Positions 1 to 11,492 of a stretch of 64,000 nt of DNA are shown in pieces. The position numbers and the translations under genes were made by a program. The notes under the pieces were generated by a model. It did not search any database. It had not been told where the DNA came from and saw only the letters and a program-made list of their open reading frames with translations. The DNA is from Archangiaceae bacterium (lineage in GTDB: Bacteria; Myxococcota; Myxococcia; Myxococcales; Myxococcaceae): assembly GCA_016714225.1 (NCBI GenBank), contig JADJNS010000020.1, positions 186,001 through 250,000 of the forward strand, written 5' to 3'. Position 1 is the first letter of the stretch. Each line of letters opens with the position of its first letter.

Positions 1-2617
<2,617 letters not shown>

Positions 2618-2652
2618 GGGGTGGCGGCGGGCGGGGAGCCCTGCCGCCCATA

Positions 2653-2669
2653 CTGCATGCATGTTCAGC
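2653..2669. promoter_or_regulatory. LexA (SOS) box for dnaE2
   Basis: The forward strand reads CTGCATGCATGTTCAGC, 36 bases upstream of the chosen dnaE2 start. It matches the box before imuA (CTGAATGTATGTTCAGT) at 14 of 17 positions. From memory the Myxococcus-type consensus is CTRHAMRYBYGTTCAGS, which this site fits at 15 of 17. It lies between two divergent genes and could also touch the lipoprotein promoter. Confidence 0.7.
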
Positions 2670-2735
2670 TCTGCGCCACTCTCCGGAGCTGCTTCCGTCG
2701 TTGCATTCGCAGGGTCGTGACGCTTTCCTCGCCAC

Positions 2736-5153
2736 GTGACCTCACGAGCAGTGCTGGCCCTCGCCGTACTCCTCTGTGGCTGTCAGTCGGGCGTCTCTCT
2801 CGACACCGACGGCGGCTTGCGCTTCCCCTGCACGCCGACCAGCGCCACCGCGCGCTCGAGCGGCAACTGCCCAGGCAACCTGTTCTGCGGAGCCGACAGC
2901 AGCTGCCACTCACCCGGCGAGCAGGGCAGCTACGCGTGCCGGGCCGACTTCGACTGCGGTGGTGGCTTTCGCTGCGGGCCGAAGCGCGCGTGCGTCGACC
3001 CCAGCCGCGACGCGCTGCGCGCCGATGCGCCGCAGGTGACGCTCGATGCCGGGCGCGTGGTGGTGCAGAGCCTGCCGTGGGAGACCATCACCGAGCTCGC
3101 CGTCGGCCGCACCTTCTACCGGCGCTCGCCCGACGGAGTGCTCACCGACATCTCTGGGTTCGCCGTGTCTGACGGCAAAGACGTGTACACCGTGGCCACC
3201 TCGCAGCAGGGCTTCACCAGCGGGGCCACCGCCTCGCACTTCTTCGTGGGCCGCGCGCCGATCGCGAACGTGACCGACCTGGCGGTGGCCGCCGACCTGA
3301 TGGTCGCCATCGCGGGCGGCAAGGTCTACCAATACCGCTGGGCGCCGCAGCCCGACGGAGGGCAGCTCACCTCGCTCGACGCGGGCGCCGCGTTCGCCAA
3401 CGCCATCGGCAAGCGGCTGCGCACCGGCAACTCGGGCACGCCGTTCGTGCTCGAGTTCGACGACACGCCCGACAGCGGCGTCTACCGCGTGTTCGACTCG
3501 ACCGGAGAGTTCCCTCCGACCAGCCCCACCGTGCTGCAAGACCCGCCGTTCAGCGGCCGGCCCGTCACCATCGACGACATGGCCGACAGCGATGGGCAAT
3601 ACGTCTACGCGATCGTCAACGGCAGGCTGTGGGCGACCCTCCGAACCCAGGGCGCTCTCACCTCGAACACCGGCCCCCAAGATTGGCAGTTCGGCCATTT
3701 CGCCATTCACTCGCCGGGCCGCGATCAGCTCATCACCTGCCAGGGCCTGAACCAGACGCCCGATCACATCGTCTTCCGCCGGCTCTACGTCGGCGACAAC
3801 CCCGACCTCAACCAGGTCGAGCACCCGCTGGTGGGCGTGCTCCTCGACGTCGAGAGGGACGCCGGCGTCGAGCAGCATTGGATGCGCCTCGACCCCGACC
3901 CCACCCTCTTCTCGTGCACCAGCAACAACGTGCAGCGCCACGTGGCGCGCGGCAACTGCCCGGTGTGCGGCCCCAACGAAGCGTTCATCGACATGCAGTG
4001 GGGCACCGACGTGACCGGCACTCCGGCGCTGCGCTCCGAGTGCCGCCCGGCGGGCGCGTCGCTCTCGGTGTTCTACGATCTCACCTCGGACCCGACCGGC
4101 TTCGCCTGCTTCCGCACCCCGCGCCCCACCACCGGGTTTCGCGGCGCGGGCGTCACGGTGCGCGCCACCAGCCACCCCAGCGTGAGCGGGGTGGCGCTGA
4201 ACAAGCACGTGCTGGTGCGCCGCGACGGCCTCGACGACTGGGCGCCCATCACCCTCGACGGGGTGCCCGACGTCGCCCAGTCGTACGGCGGCCAGCTGGT
4301 GGCGCTCGGAGAGCGCACCCTGTTTCGCGAGACCCCGGGGGTCGGCCTCGCGCTGCACCAGCACCTCGACCGGCAGACGGCGTACCCGGCGTGGATCTCG
4401 GGCAGCTGGCTGCTCTACGACGACGGGCGCGTCGGGCCGCTGTCGAACCTCGACCTGCCTCCGCAAGACGCGCGCTTTCTCGCGGCGCCCTCGACGCAGG
4501 GGCTCTCGCCGCCGGTGCTCGGCACGCAGGCGAAGGGGCCAGACGGCAAGACGTATCTGGTGATGAGCGCCAACGACACGCTGCTCGGCGGAGAAGTCGC
4601 CGACCAGGCCGTCGGCAGCCCACGCAGCATCGACGTCAAGGCGGTGCCCGAGCCGCAGGTGAAGATTCTCTCGCTGGCGGTGCTCGACCCGCCGGCCGCC
4701 GACGCGGGCGTGCTCTTCCAGGGCTACGTGCTCACCGAGAACCGGGTGTTCGCGCTCGACGTGCTGAGCGAGCAGCGGTGGTCGCTGAGCCCCGTCGAGG
4801 TGGTCGACGGCCAGTGGCTCGAGGTTTGGGCCGACCACGACCGCGGTCGACTCGGCTACTCCGACGGGCGGGTCTACGCGCTGCCCAGCGGCGTGCAGCT
4901 CGCGCCGGCGCTCGACGGCGGCGCGACCGACTACCAGTCGTTCTGCGGCCGCGCCTGGGCGCTCAACGCCGGCGGGCTCTACCGGCTCGACGCCGCCGCC
5001 GCCGGCGGAACCGGGACGTGGGCGCAGCAAGACGGGGTGCTGCCGGCCGGGCCGCAGTGGCAGAAGATGTACGGTGCAGCGAACGGTGACCTGTGGGTGC
5101 TGGCCGCCAACGGCACCGCGGCGCTGGTGAGGGGGTCTCCATGCACGCCGTGA
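2736..5153 (+). CDS. Large exported lipoprotein, unknown function
   Basis: Starts with GTG. The N-terminus is a short hydrophobic signal with a lipobox ending LLCGC, so it is probably an envelope lipoprotein of 805 residues. A Cys-rich stretch (about residues 25-85, spacing like CPGNLFCG and CRADFDCGGGFRC) resembles small disulfide modules of myxobacterial surface proteins. The rest looks like a long beta-rich, propeller-like repeat without a named family that I can recognise. Its 3' end overlaps the FlgO-like gene by 13 bases, so the two are probably cotranscribed. A similar lipoprotein plus FlgO-like pair occurs at 12521-16026 in the opposite order. No function is assigned. Confidence 0.75.
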   Translation: MTSRAVLALAVLLCGCQSGVSLDTDGGLRFPCTPTSATARSSGNCPGNLFCGADSSCHSPGEQGSYACRADFDCGGGFRCGPKRACVDPSRDALRADAPQVTLDAGRVVVQSLPWETITELAVGRTFYRRSPDGVLTDISGFAVSDGKDVYTVATSQQGFTSGATASHFFVGRAPIANVTDLAVAADLMVAIAGGKVYQYRWAPQPDGGQLTSLDAGAAFANAIGKRLRTGNSGTPFVLEFDDTPDSGVYRVFDSTGEFPPTSPTVLQDPPFSGRPVTIDDMADSDGQYVYAIVNGRLWATLRTQGALTSNTGPQDWQFGHFAIHSPGRDQLITCQGLNQTPDHIVFRRLYVGDNPDLNQVEHPLVGVLLDVERDAGVEQHWMRLDPDPTLFSCTSNNVQRHVARGNCPVCGPNEAFIDMQWGTDVTGTPALRSECRPAGASLSVFYDLTSDPTGFACFRTPRPTTGFRGAGVTVRATSHPSVSGVALNKHVLVRRDGLDDWAPITLDGVPDVAQSYGGQLVALGERTLFRETPGVGLALHQHLDRQTAYPAWISGSWLLYDDGRVGPLSNLDLPPQDARFLAAPSTQGLSPPVLGTQAKGPDGKTYLVMSANDTLLGGEVADQAVGSPRSIDVKAVPEPQVKILSLAVLDPPAADAGVLFQGYVLTENRVFALDVLSEQRWSLSPVEVVDGQWLEVWADHDRGRLGYSDGRVYALPSGVQLAPALDGGATDYQSFCGRAWALNAGGLYRLDAAAAGGTGTWAQQDGVLPAGPQWQKMYGAANGDLWVLAANGTAALVRGSPCTP

Positions 5154-5950
5154 TGCTGGTCGCCGCGCTGCTCGCGGCCGACGCTGCGCAGAAGCCGAAG
5201 CTGCTGGTGCTCGACGTGCAGGCGGTGGGTGGAGCCGATGCCGCGCTGGCGCAGGCGGTGACCCAGGCGGTGGTGAACGAGGCGGTGGCGCGCGGCTTCT
5301 ACCAGGTGCTCTCGTCGAGAGACCTGGTGGCGCTGGTGGGCATCGACCGTCAGAAGCAGCTGCTCGGCTGCGGCGACGAGTCGAGCTCGTGCATGATCGA
5401 GGTCTCGGGGGCGCTCAACGCGCGCTACGTGCTCAACGGCAACGTGTCGAAGTTCGGCGACGCGCTGCAGCTGAACCTGCAGCTGTTCGACAACCAGAAG
5501 AGCCAGGTGGTGCACCGGGCCACGCGGCTGGCGAAGAGCGAGTCCGAGCTGCGCACGCAGGTGCTGTACGCGGTGGCCGAGGCGACCGGCTCACCCCTGC
5601 CGCCGCCGCCCTCGAAGGTGCCGTCGGTGAGCCTCATCTCCGCAGGGTCGGCGGCGGTGCTGTTCGGCGCGGTGCTGGGCATCGTGACGCTCACCTCGGA
5701 GGCGTCGATGGGCGCCGAGCTCGAGCAGGGCAAGATGTTTCCCCAGGTGCTCAAGAGCTACGCGTACTACCAGGGCGAGCGCAGCAAGCAGGGCGTGCAG
5801 CGCACCGTGTCGATCATCTCGCTGATCGCCGGCGCCGCGCTGGTCGCCGGCGGCGTGTTTCTCTTCCCGCCCGACGTGGTGCAGAGCACCAGCGTGAAGG
5901 TGGCGCTCAGCTTCACCGGCACCGGGTTCGCGGTGGCGGGGGCGTTCTAG
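5141..5950 (+). CDS. FlgO/TolB-N-like membrane protein
   Basis: A 269-residue protein. A signal-like N-terminus (MHAVMLVAALLAADA) precedes an alpha/beta domain with LLVLDVQAVGG and VGIDRQKQLLGCG, recalling the FlgO or CsgG/TolB-N outer-membrane fold. Two C-terminal hydrophobic segments follow (near residues 165-185 and 225-245). The ATG at 5141 is used because it follows a GGGGG-type site and codes directly for the signal; an in-frame upstream start would put it deep in the preceding gene. A clear paralog with the same RQKQLLGCG motif is at 12521. The function in myxobacteria is unknown; assembly or sensing in the envelope is a guess. Confidence 0.75.
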   Translation: MHAVMLVAALLAADAAQKPKLLVLDVQAVGGADAALAQAVTQAVVNEAVARGFYQVLSSRDLVALVGIDRQKQLLGCGDESSSCMIEVSGALNARYVLNGNVSKFGDALQLNLQLFDNQKSQVVHRATRLAKSESELRTQVLYAVAEATGSPLPPPPSKVPSVSLISAGSAAVLFGAVLGIVTLTSEASMGAELEQGKMFPQVLKSYAYYQGERSKQGVQRTVSIISLIAGAALVAGGVFLFPPDVVQSTSVKVALSFTGTGFAVAGAF

Positions 5951-5978
5951 AGCGACGCGGGCAGCGCGCTCGAGAGCC

Positions 5979-6010
5979 GCACCCTTCGAGGGCCACGCTC
6001 GCCGAAGGCT
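5979..6010. repeat. REP-like palindromic element, copy 1
   Basis: Contains GCACCCTTCGA followed by CGCTCGCCGAAGGCT (5996-6010). The same 15-base word recurs at 62247-62261 next to a CCCTTCGA-containing hairpin, and both copies sit just downstream of a gene. This resembles the short extragenic palindromes common in high-GC genomes. Confidence 0.4.
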
Positions 6011-6132
6011 GAGCGCAGAACTGCCATGGTGAGCGCACGCTCGCCGCCGCACCTGGGTGCCGATCGTCCACCCGTGAATCGGCAACCCACGCTGCCTGGG
6101 TGGTGACCACCCGTGAATGCAACCAACGGATG

Positions 6133-6156
6133 AGCAGCAGCAGCAGCAGCAGCAGC
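6133..6156 (+). repeat. Trinucleotide repeat (AGC)8
   Basis: Eight uninterrupted AGC units upstream of the kinase start at 6280. If translated in the extended frame they give a serine run. It is a slippage-prone tract whose copy number may vary between strains. Confidence 0.9.
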
Positions 6157-6279
6157 ATGACGCGTCCGCAGCTTGGCCCGGCACAACCCAGGTCGGAGGC
6201 GACTCGGAGGGTGAAACGCCACCCACCCCACCCTCAAGCACCACGTGGGTTTGGGGCTGGCGTGGAAAGTGGTGTTTCG

Positions 6280-8313
6280 ATGTCTTTGGTCTTCATGGTC
6301 AAGTCACAGCGCAAGCTCTTGCTGGGAGTCGTCGCCATCACGGCGGCCTTTCTCCCGCTCGACCTCATCTTCAGCGTGCCGCAGACGCCGGGGCTGATCA
6401 GCTCGCGCCTGCTGCTCTTCGCGGGCTTCGGCGGCGTCGGCCTCTTCCTCCCGCGCATGTCAGACCGGGCGCGCACCCTCGCGCTCACCGCCCTGGGCAT
6501 CGTCTCACCCGTCGCGGTCGCGCTGATGGTGTGGGGCACCGGCGGCACGCCCAGCCCGGCGTTCTCGTTCATGTGGGCGCTGCCGATGCTGGTGGGCATG
6601 GTCTGCCTCGAAGAGCCGACCGCCGATCTCGCCGCCACCCTGGTCACCGGCATCTGCGGCTCGGTGCTGCTGCTGCACGAGGGGCGCAGCGCCGCGCAGC
6701 TGCTCTACTTCCTCATGGTGACGGTGACTGGCGGCACGCTGGGCACCGTCTCGACGTACATCCGCCGGCGCAACCACCGCGCCGAGCTGGCGCGCATGGC
6801 CGAGAACCAGTCGCTGCTCTCGGGCTTCATCGAGGCGATGCCCGCCGCGGTGGTGGTGGCCGACGCCGACGGCACGCCGCGCTACTCGAACGCGCTCGCC
6901 ACCGAGCTGCTCGGCCCGTCGGTTCAGGCGCCCGCCTTCATCGCCGGCACCGACCAGCCCTACCCCCACGACAAGCGCTGCATGCACCGCGCGCTCAAGG
7001 GAGAGGCGTCGCAGCTCGACGACCTCGAGCTGGCCGCGCCCGACGGCAGCCGCCGCAACGTCGAGGTGCGCGGAGCTCCACGCCGCGGCCCCGACGGCAA
7101 GGTCACCCACGGCATCGCGATGCTGCTCGACATCACCGAGCGGCGCCGCACCGAAGCCGCGCTGCGCGAGGCGCAAGAGCGGCTGGCCCAGGCCGACCGC
7201 ATCTCGTCGCTCGGCACGCTGGCCGCGGGCGTGGCGCACGAGATCAACAACCCGCTCGCCTTCATCGCCACCAACGTCTCGTTCGCCGCCGAAGAGCTGG
7301 CCCAGCGCCGCAGCGGCGACGAGCTGCGCGACGCGCTCGCCGACGCGCACCAGGGTGTGCTGCGGGTGCGCGACATCGTGCGCGACCTGCAGCTGTTCTC
7401 GCACTCGCACGAGGCGAAGCTCGAGCCCACCGCCGTCGACCGGTGCCTCGACGCCGCGCTCGCGCTCGCCGGCAACGAGGTGCGTCACCGCGCGCGGCTG
7501 GTGCGAGAGCTGTCTGATGCGCCGCTGGCCATCGCCAACGGCCCGCGCTTGATTCAGGTGCTGGTCAACCTGCTCACCAACGCCGCCCAGGCGATCGACG
7601 AGGGCCGCGCCGATGCGAACACCATCACCGTGCGGCTGCGCGGCGACGGCTCTGGCCACGTGGTGATCGAGGTCGCCGACACCGGCCACGGCATTGCCGC
7701 GCACGTGCTGCCGCGCATCTTCGAGCCGTTCTTCACCACCCGCCCGCAGGGCATGGGCCCGGGGCTGGGGCTCTCGATCTGTCACGGCATCGTCGCGCAG
7801 TTCGGCGGTGCCCTCGAGGTGCAGACCGCCGAGGGCAAGGGCTCGACCTTCCGCGTGCGGCTGCTGGCAGCGCCACCGGTGACCGTGGCGCAGCCCGCGC
7901 CCGTGGTCGTCGCGCCGGCCGCTCACGCCGATCGCCAGGTGATCGTGGTGATCGACGACGAGCCGCTGGTGGGCAAGTCGCTCAAGCGCATGCTCGAGCG
8001 CTCGTTCGCGGTGCACGTCTTCGGCGATGCGCGCGAGGCGCTGACCTGGCTCGAGCGCGGCGAGCGCTGCGATGCGATTCTCTGCGACGTGATGATGCCG
8101 GTGATGGGCGGGGCCGAGTTCTTGACCGAGCTGACCCGCCGGCGCCCGGGCCTCGCCAGCCGGGTGGTGTTCGCCACCGGAGGAGCGTTCTCGGAACGCT
8201 CCCGCCAGCTGCTCGCCACCGCCCGCTACCGGGTGGAGAAGCCGTTCGTGCCCGACATGCTGATGGCCACCCTGCGCGAGGTGATGCAGCAGGGGAGCGC
8301 GAAGCCGGGGTAG
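6280..8313 (+). CDS. Membrane hybrid histidine kinase with receiver domain
   Basis: A 677-residue sensor. Residues 1-165 hold about six hydrophobic segments (a MASE-like membrane input). A PAS domain follows (about 180-300), then a short coiled region, a HisKA domain with GVAHEINNPLAF (His near 320), an HATPase domain ending GLGLSICHGIVAQFGG, and a C-terminal receiver with VVIDDEP and the acceptor Asp 603 in CDVMMPVMGG. The kinase can therefore pass phosphate to its own receiver. The ATG at 6280 is preceded by GGAAAG; a longer frame from 6100 reads through repeat DNA and is rejected. RNase HI follows after 11 bases. No separate response regulator is adjacent, so the output is unknown. Confidence 0.9.
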   Translation: MSLVFMVKSQRKLLLGVVAITAAFLPLDLIFSVPQTPGLISSRLLLFAGFGGVGLFLPRMSDRARTLALTALGIVSPVAVALMVWGTGGTPSPAFSFMWALPMLVGMVCLEEPTADLAATLVTGICGSVLLLHEGRSAAQLLYFLMVTVTGGTLGTVSTYIRRRNHRAELARMAENQSLLSGFIEAMPAAVVVADADGTPRYSNALATELLGPSVQAPAFIAGTDQPYPHDKRCMHRALKGEASQLDDLELAAPDGSRRNVEVRGAPRRGPDGKVTHGIAMLLDITERRRTEAALREAQERLAQADRISSLGTLAAGVAHEINNPLAFIATNVSFAAEELAQRRSGDELRDALADAHQGVLRVRDIVRDLQLFSHSHEAKLEPTAVDRCLDAALALAGNEVRHRARLVRELSDAPLAIANGPRLIQVLVNLLTNAAQAIDEGRADANTITVRLRGDGSGHVVIEVADTGHGIAAHVLPRIFEPFFTTRPQGMGPGLGLSICHGIVAQFGGALEVQTAEGKGSTFRVRLLAAPPVTVAQPAPVVVAPAAHADRQVIVVIDDEPLVGKSLKRMLERSFAVHVFGDAREALTWLERGERCDAILCDVMMPVMGGAEFLTELTRRRPGLASRVVFATGGAFSERSRQLLATARYRVEKPFVPDMLMATLREVMQQGSAKPG

Positions 8314-8324
8314 AGGTGCCCGCC

Positions 8325-8819
8325 ATGAGCGGCACCTGGTTCGTCTACACCGACGGTTCGGCGAAGGCCGGTGACGGCGCGCCCGGCGGCTGGGGCTTTC
8401 ACGCCCGGGCGCCCGACGGAGGCGCGCCGCTCGAGGGCTGGGGGCAGGCGCGCGACACCCTGGCCAAGTGCATGGAGTACCGCGCGGTGGCCGAGGCGCT
8501 GGCGGCGCTGCCGGCGGGCGCGACCGCCACCGTGCTCAGCGACAACCAGTCGCTGATCGAGAACTTCAGCAAGCAGCTGGGCACCTGGCGGGCGCGCGGC
8601 TTCGCCCGGGTCGACGAGAGCATCGTCGAGCACGTGAAGCGCGCCGACGCGGCGATGACCGAGAAGCAGCTCAGCGTGGGCTGGCAGTGGCTCAAGGCCC
8701 ACAACGGCAACCCGGGCAACGAGCGCGCCGATGCGCTGGCGGCTCAAGGCGCGCGCGAGGCGAAGAAGGCGCTCGAGGCCGAGCGCAAGCTCAAGGCGGC
8801 AACCACTTCGCGCCGGTGA
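8325..8819 (+). CDS. rnhA: Ribonuclease HI
   Basis: Cleaves the RNA strand of RNA-DNA hybrids (R-loops, Okazaki primers). The 164-residue protein has the expected motifs: the first catalytic Asp in VYTDGSAK, Glu in KCMEYRAV, Asp in VLSDNQSLI, and the last Asp in NPGNERADALA, with WLKAHNGNPGN as the handle-side His loop. ATG 8325 follows AGAGG at good spacing. It lies 11 bases after the kinase, so it may share its transcript. The last 29 bases overlap the convergent phosphoesterase gene. Lysine-rich at the C-terminus. Confidence 0.92.
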   Translation: MSGTWFVYTDGSAKAGDGAPGGWGFHARAPDGGAPLEGWGQARDTLAKCMEYRAVAEALAALPAGATATVLSDNQSLIENFSKQLGTWRARGFARVDESIVEHVKRADAAMTEKQLSVGWQWLKAHNGNPGNERADALAAQGAREAKKALEAERKLKAATTSRR

Positions 8820-9348
8820 GCGCGTCGACGTGCCGCATCGAGATGCCCTGGGCGCCGATCTCGATGACGCCGAAGAGAATCGGCAGCGGCGGCCGCTTCG
8901 GCCCCACCGAGCCGGGGTTGAAGAGGGTGAGCCCGCGGTCTTGGGTGATGAACGGCACGTGCGAGTGGCCGCAGACGATCAGCTGGGCGGAAGCGGCGCG
9001 GGCCGCCTTGGCGACCTCGCCGCGAATGCGAATGCCTCCGTAGACCGCGATGTGGGTGAGCAGCGCGGTGAGCACCCGGCGGCCGTCGCGCTCGAATTCG
9101 AGCACCTGGGTCTCGGGCAGCCCGCTCGAGGCGTCGTCGATGTTGCCGCGCACCGCCTGCAGCGGGGCGATGGCGCGCAGCTGCTCGAGCACGTGCAGGT
9201 CGCCGATGTCGCCGGCGTGCAACACGAGGTGGGGCTTCAGCGCCGCGAGGTGGCGCAGGCCGTCGGGGTGCGGCGACGAGTGGGTGTCGGCGACCACGCC
9301 GATGAGGGTGGGCACCGCGTTGGGGAGAGCGACTTGCACGGCGTGCAT
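8791..9348 (-). CDS. YfcE/MJ0936-family metallophosphoesterase
   Basis: Two-metal phosphoesterase of 185 residues, probably cytoplasmic. The metal ligands are visible in order: VVADTHSS (Asp, His), LHAGDIGD, VRGNIDD and VCGHSHVP, followed by NPGSVGPKR, which is typical of the YfcE branch. Relatives hydrolyse phosphodiesters in vitro; the natural substrate is unknown. The length is normal. It overlaps rnhA tail to tail and starts six bases after the stop of the AraC remnant on the same strand. Confidence 0.88.
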   Translation of the reverse strand: MHAVQVALPNAVPTLIGVVADTHSSPHPDGLRHLAALKPHLVLHAGDIGDLHVLEQLRAIAPLQAVRGNIDDASSGLPETQVLEFERDGRRVLTALLTHIAVYGGIRIRGEVAKAARAASAQLIVCGHSHVPFITQDRGLTLFNPGSVGPKRPPLPILFGVIEIGAQGISMRHVDALTGAKWLPP

Positions 9349-9353
9349 CTACC

Positions 9354-9608
9354 TCAACTGGCCCCCTCACCCCCGAGGGGCGAGAGGGAGCGCTTCATCG
9401 CCACCGGCGGCACTCCGATGATGCGCTTGAACGCGCGGCTGAAGGCGGCCTGCGACTGGTAGCCGAAGCGCTCGGCGAGCTCGCCGACGCTGGCGCGCTG
9501 TTCTTTCAGCGCGGTGCTCGCCGCCTGCATCTGCACCCGCGCCACGTGCTGCATCGGCGGCTCGCCCACCAGCCGGGTGAAGCGCGCCGCGAACACCGAG
9601 CGCGACAT
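9354..9608 (-). pseudogene. 5'-truncated AraC-family regulator
   Basis: Only the last 84 residues of an AraC regulator remain, covering the helix-turn-helix pair: MSRSVFAARFTRLVGEPPM, then ELAERFGYQSQAAFSRAFKR and a short tail. The family usually has about 300 residues with an N-terminal sensing domain. The frame continues upstream as ARQARPAMSRS for a few codons, which looks like the family's first helix, then runs into the 3' end of the kinase gene at 9637. This suggests a deletion that removed the 5' part. A free DNA-binding peptide is possible but less likely. Confidence 0.7.
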
Positions 9609-9636
9609 CGCCGGCCGGGCCTGCCTGGCGGTCTCG

Positions 9637-11409
9637 TCATGAGCTCGCGCCTCGAGAGGCCGGGCGCGCCCGCTCGGCGATCGGCAGGGTGAAGTAGAAG
9701 CTGGTGCCGCTGCCGGGCTGGCTCTCGACCCAGATCACCCCACGGTGCGCCTCGATGATGCCCTTCGAGATGTACAGCCCCAGGCCGCGGCCCTGGCTGG
9801 CGGTCTCTTGCGCCTGCCAGTACCGCTCGAAGAGGTGCAGCATCGCCGGCTTGGGCAGCCCGGGCCCGGTGTCTTTCACCCGCACCCGCACCGTGCGCTC
9901 GCCCTCGATGGCCTCGACCGAGATGGTCACCGCGCCGCCGCTGACGCTGAACTTGATCGCGTTGCTGAGCAGGTTGGCGAGCACCTGCAGCACCCGGCCG
10001 CGGTCGGCCATCACCTCGGGCGCCCCGCTCGAGCCGCGCTCGAGCTTGAGCTCCTTCTCGAGGGCGAACGGGGTGAACATCTCGATCGACTCGTCGACGA
10101 TCGAGATGACGTCGGTGGGCCGGGGGTCGATCGAGAGGTGGCCCGACTCGAGGCTCGAGAAGTCGAGCAGGTCGTCGATCATCTTGCGCATCTGGCTCAC
10201 GCCGGTGCGAATGCGCTCGATGTGACGGCGATCATCGCGCCGGTCGTGCCCCGGCGCCGCGTGCAGCATCACGTCGGTGCTCAGGCTCACCCCGGCGAGC
10301 GGCGTCTTCAGCTCGTGCGAGACGATCGAGAGAATGTCCTGCCGGTTTCGGCTCACCCGCTCGGAGTGCCGGTAGAGCCGCGCGCTGTCGACCGCCACCG
10401 CGATGCGGGTCGCGAGGTCCATCGCGAAGTCGACGTCGGCCGAGCCGTAGCGCCGCCGCGAGTCGCTCATCGCCAGGCCCAGCACCCCGGCGATCTCTCC
10501 CCGCACCGTCAGCGGCACCAGAATCTGCGAGGTCACCCCCGCGGCGGTGAGCACGGCCTCGCGATCGTCGCGCTCTCCGAGCAGCGGCGAGAGCGCCTGG
10601 GCGGTCGCCTCGGCGAGATAGACCGGCTCGGTCAGCTCACACCGCGGCGGCGGTACGCGCTTGAGCGCCTCGGCCACCGCCCGGCGCTCGGGCAGGGCGG
10701 CCACCGCCACCCGGGTCCACTCGGCGCGGTCTGAGGCGACGTCGACGATCGCCAGGTCGGCGATCGCCGGCACCAGGCTGTCGACCACCTCTCGCACCGT
10801 GGTCTGAACCTCGAACGAGCGCGACAGCGCCAGGCTCGAGCGGGCGAGCAGCTCGAGCCGCAGCTCCGAGCGCTTGAGCTGAGAGACGTCGGTGAGCGCG
10901 GTCTTGCACCCCACCACCGAGCCGTCGCGCTGCAGCACCGGGGTGCTCACCATTTGAAAGGTCACCACCCCCATGCGCGGCAGGTTGAGCCGCAGCTCGG
11001 TGGTCACCCGCTCTTTCTCCGAGCTGCAGCGCCGCAGGTGTAGGCGCAGCGCCACGCGGTCGTCCATCACCACGTACGCTCCCAGCGGCATGCCCACCAG
11101 CGTCTGGCGCTCGATGCTGAGCAGCGCGCACAAGGTGAGGTTGGCGTCGCGAATCTTGCCGCTGGGCTCGAGGGTGCAGTACCCGACCGGCGCGAAGTCG
11201 TAGAGCTCGGCGTAGCGGGTGCGCGATTCTTCGAGCGCCAGCTGGGCTTCGCGCAGCTCGCGGTTCTGCATCTCGAGCTCGATCTGGTGCACCTGCAGAT
11301 CGTGCAGCACCCGCTCATGGGTGAGCGCTGAACGGGCGCTCTCGGCGTCTTGCTGCGCTTCTTGAACGGCGAGCAGCAGCTCGTCTCTGGTCATCTGTTC
11401 CAAGGTCAT
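9637..11409 (-). CDS. PAS-GAF sensor histidine kinase
   Basis: A soluble-looking kinase of 590 residues. Order: N-terminal coiled coil (about 1-70, with MTRDELLLAVQEAQ), a PAS domain (YAELYDFAPVGYCTLEPSG, to about 190), a GAF domain (about 210-345), HisKA with DILSIVSHELKTPLAGVSL (His near 365), and HATPase with NLLSNAIKFS and GLGLYISKGIIEAHRG. The start ATG 11409 follows a strong GAGGGAGAG site; an open frame reaching 12030 is not needed. No receiver gene adjoins, so it is an orphan kinase. The AraC remnant lies directly downstream and the ferritin-like gene 83 bases upstream on the same strand. Confidence 0.9.
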   Translation of the reverse strand: MTLEQMTRDELLLAVQEAQQDAESARSALTHERVLHDLQVHQIELEMQNRELREAQLALEESRTRYAELYDFAPVGYCTLEPSGKIRDANLTLCALLSIERQTLVGMPLGAYVVMDDRVALRLHLRRCSSEKERVTTELRLNLPRMGVVTFQMVSTPVLQRDGSVVGCKTALTDVSQLKRSELRLELLARSSLALSRSFEVQTTVREVVDSLVPAIADLAIVDVASDRAEWTRVAVAALPERRAVAEALKRVPPPRCELTEPVYLAEATAQALSPLLGERDDREAVLTAAGVTSQILVPLTVRGEIAGVLGLAMSDSRRRYGSADVDFAMDLATRIAVAVDSARLYRHSERVSRNRQDILSIVSHELKTPLAGVSLSTDVMLHAAPGHDRRDDRRHIERIRTGVSQMRKMIDDLLDFSSLESGHLSIDPRPTDVISIVDESIEMFTPFALEKELKLERGSSGAPEVMADRGRVLQVLANLLSNAIKFSVSGGAVTISVEAIEGERTVRVRVKDTGPGLPKPAMLHLFERYWQAQETASQGRGLGLYISKGIIEAHRGVIWVESQPGSGTSFYFTLPIAERARPASRGASS

Positions 11410-11492
11410 CTCTCCCTCGTGTTGAAAAGTCGGTGGTGGCGTGCCGCGCTCTCGCTCGAGCGGCACGCGCGGCAGCCGTGCTGTGGCTGGCT

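Larger units (their letters stand above)
5951..6279. other. Intergenic region with repeats before the hybrid kinase
   Basis: A 329-base gap without a convincing gene. It holds a REP-like segment at 5979-6010, a direct repeat with CCACCCGTGAAT at 6068 and again near 6107, and eight AGC triplets at 6133-6156. An open frame from GTG 6100 would add a low-complexity serine leader to the kinase and is judged non-coding. A promoter for the kinase presumably lies here, but I cannot point to its elements. Confidence 0.6.

Noticed and set aside
6100..6279. N-terminal extension of the hybrid kinase from GTG 6100
   Set aside because: Contains serine repeats and low complexity, crosses direct repeats, and a good ATG with ribosome-binding site exists at 6280.
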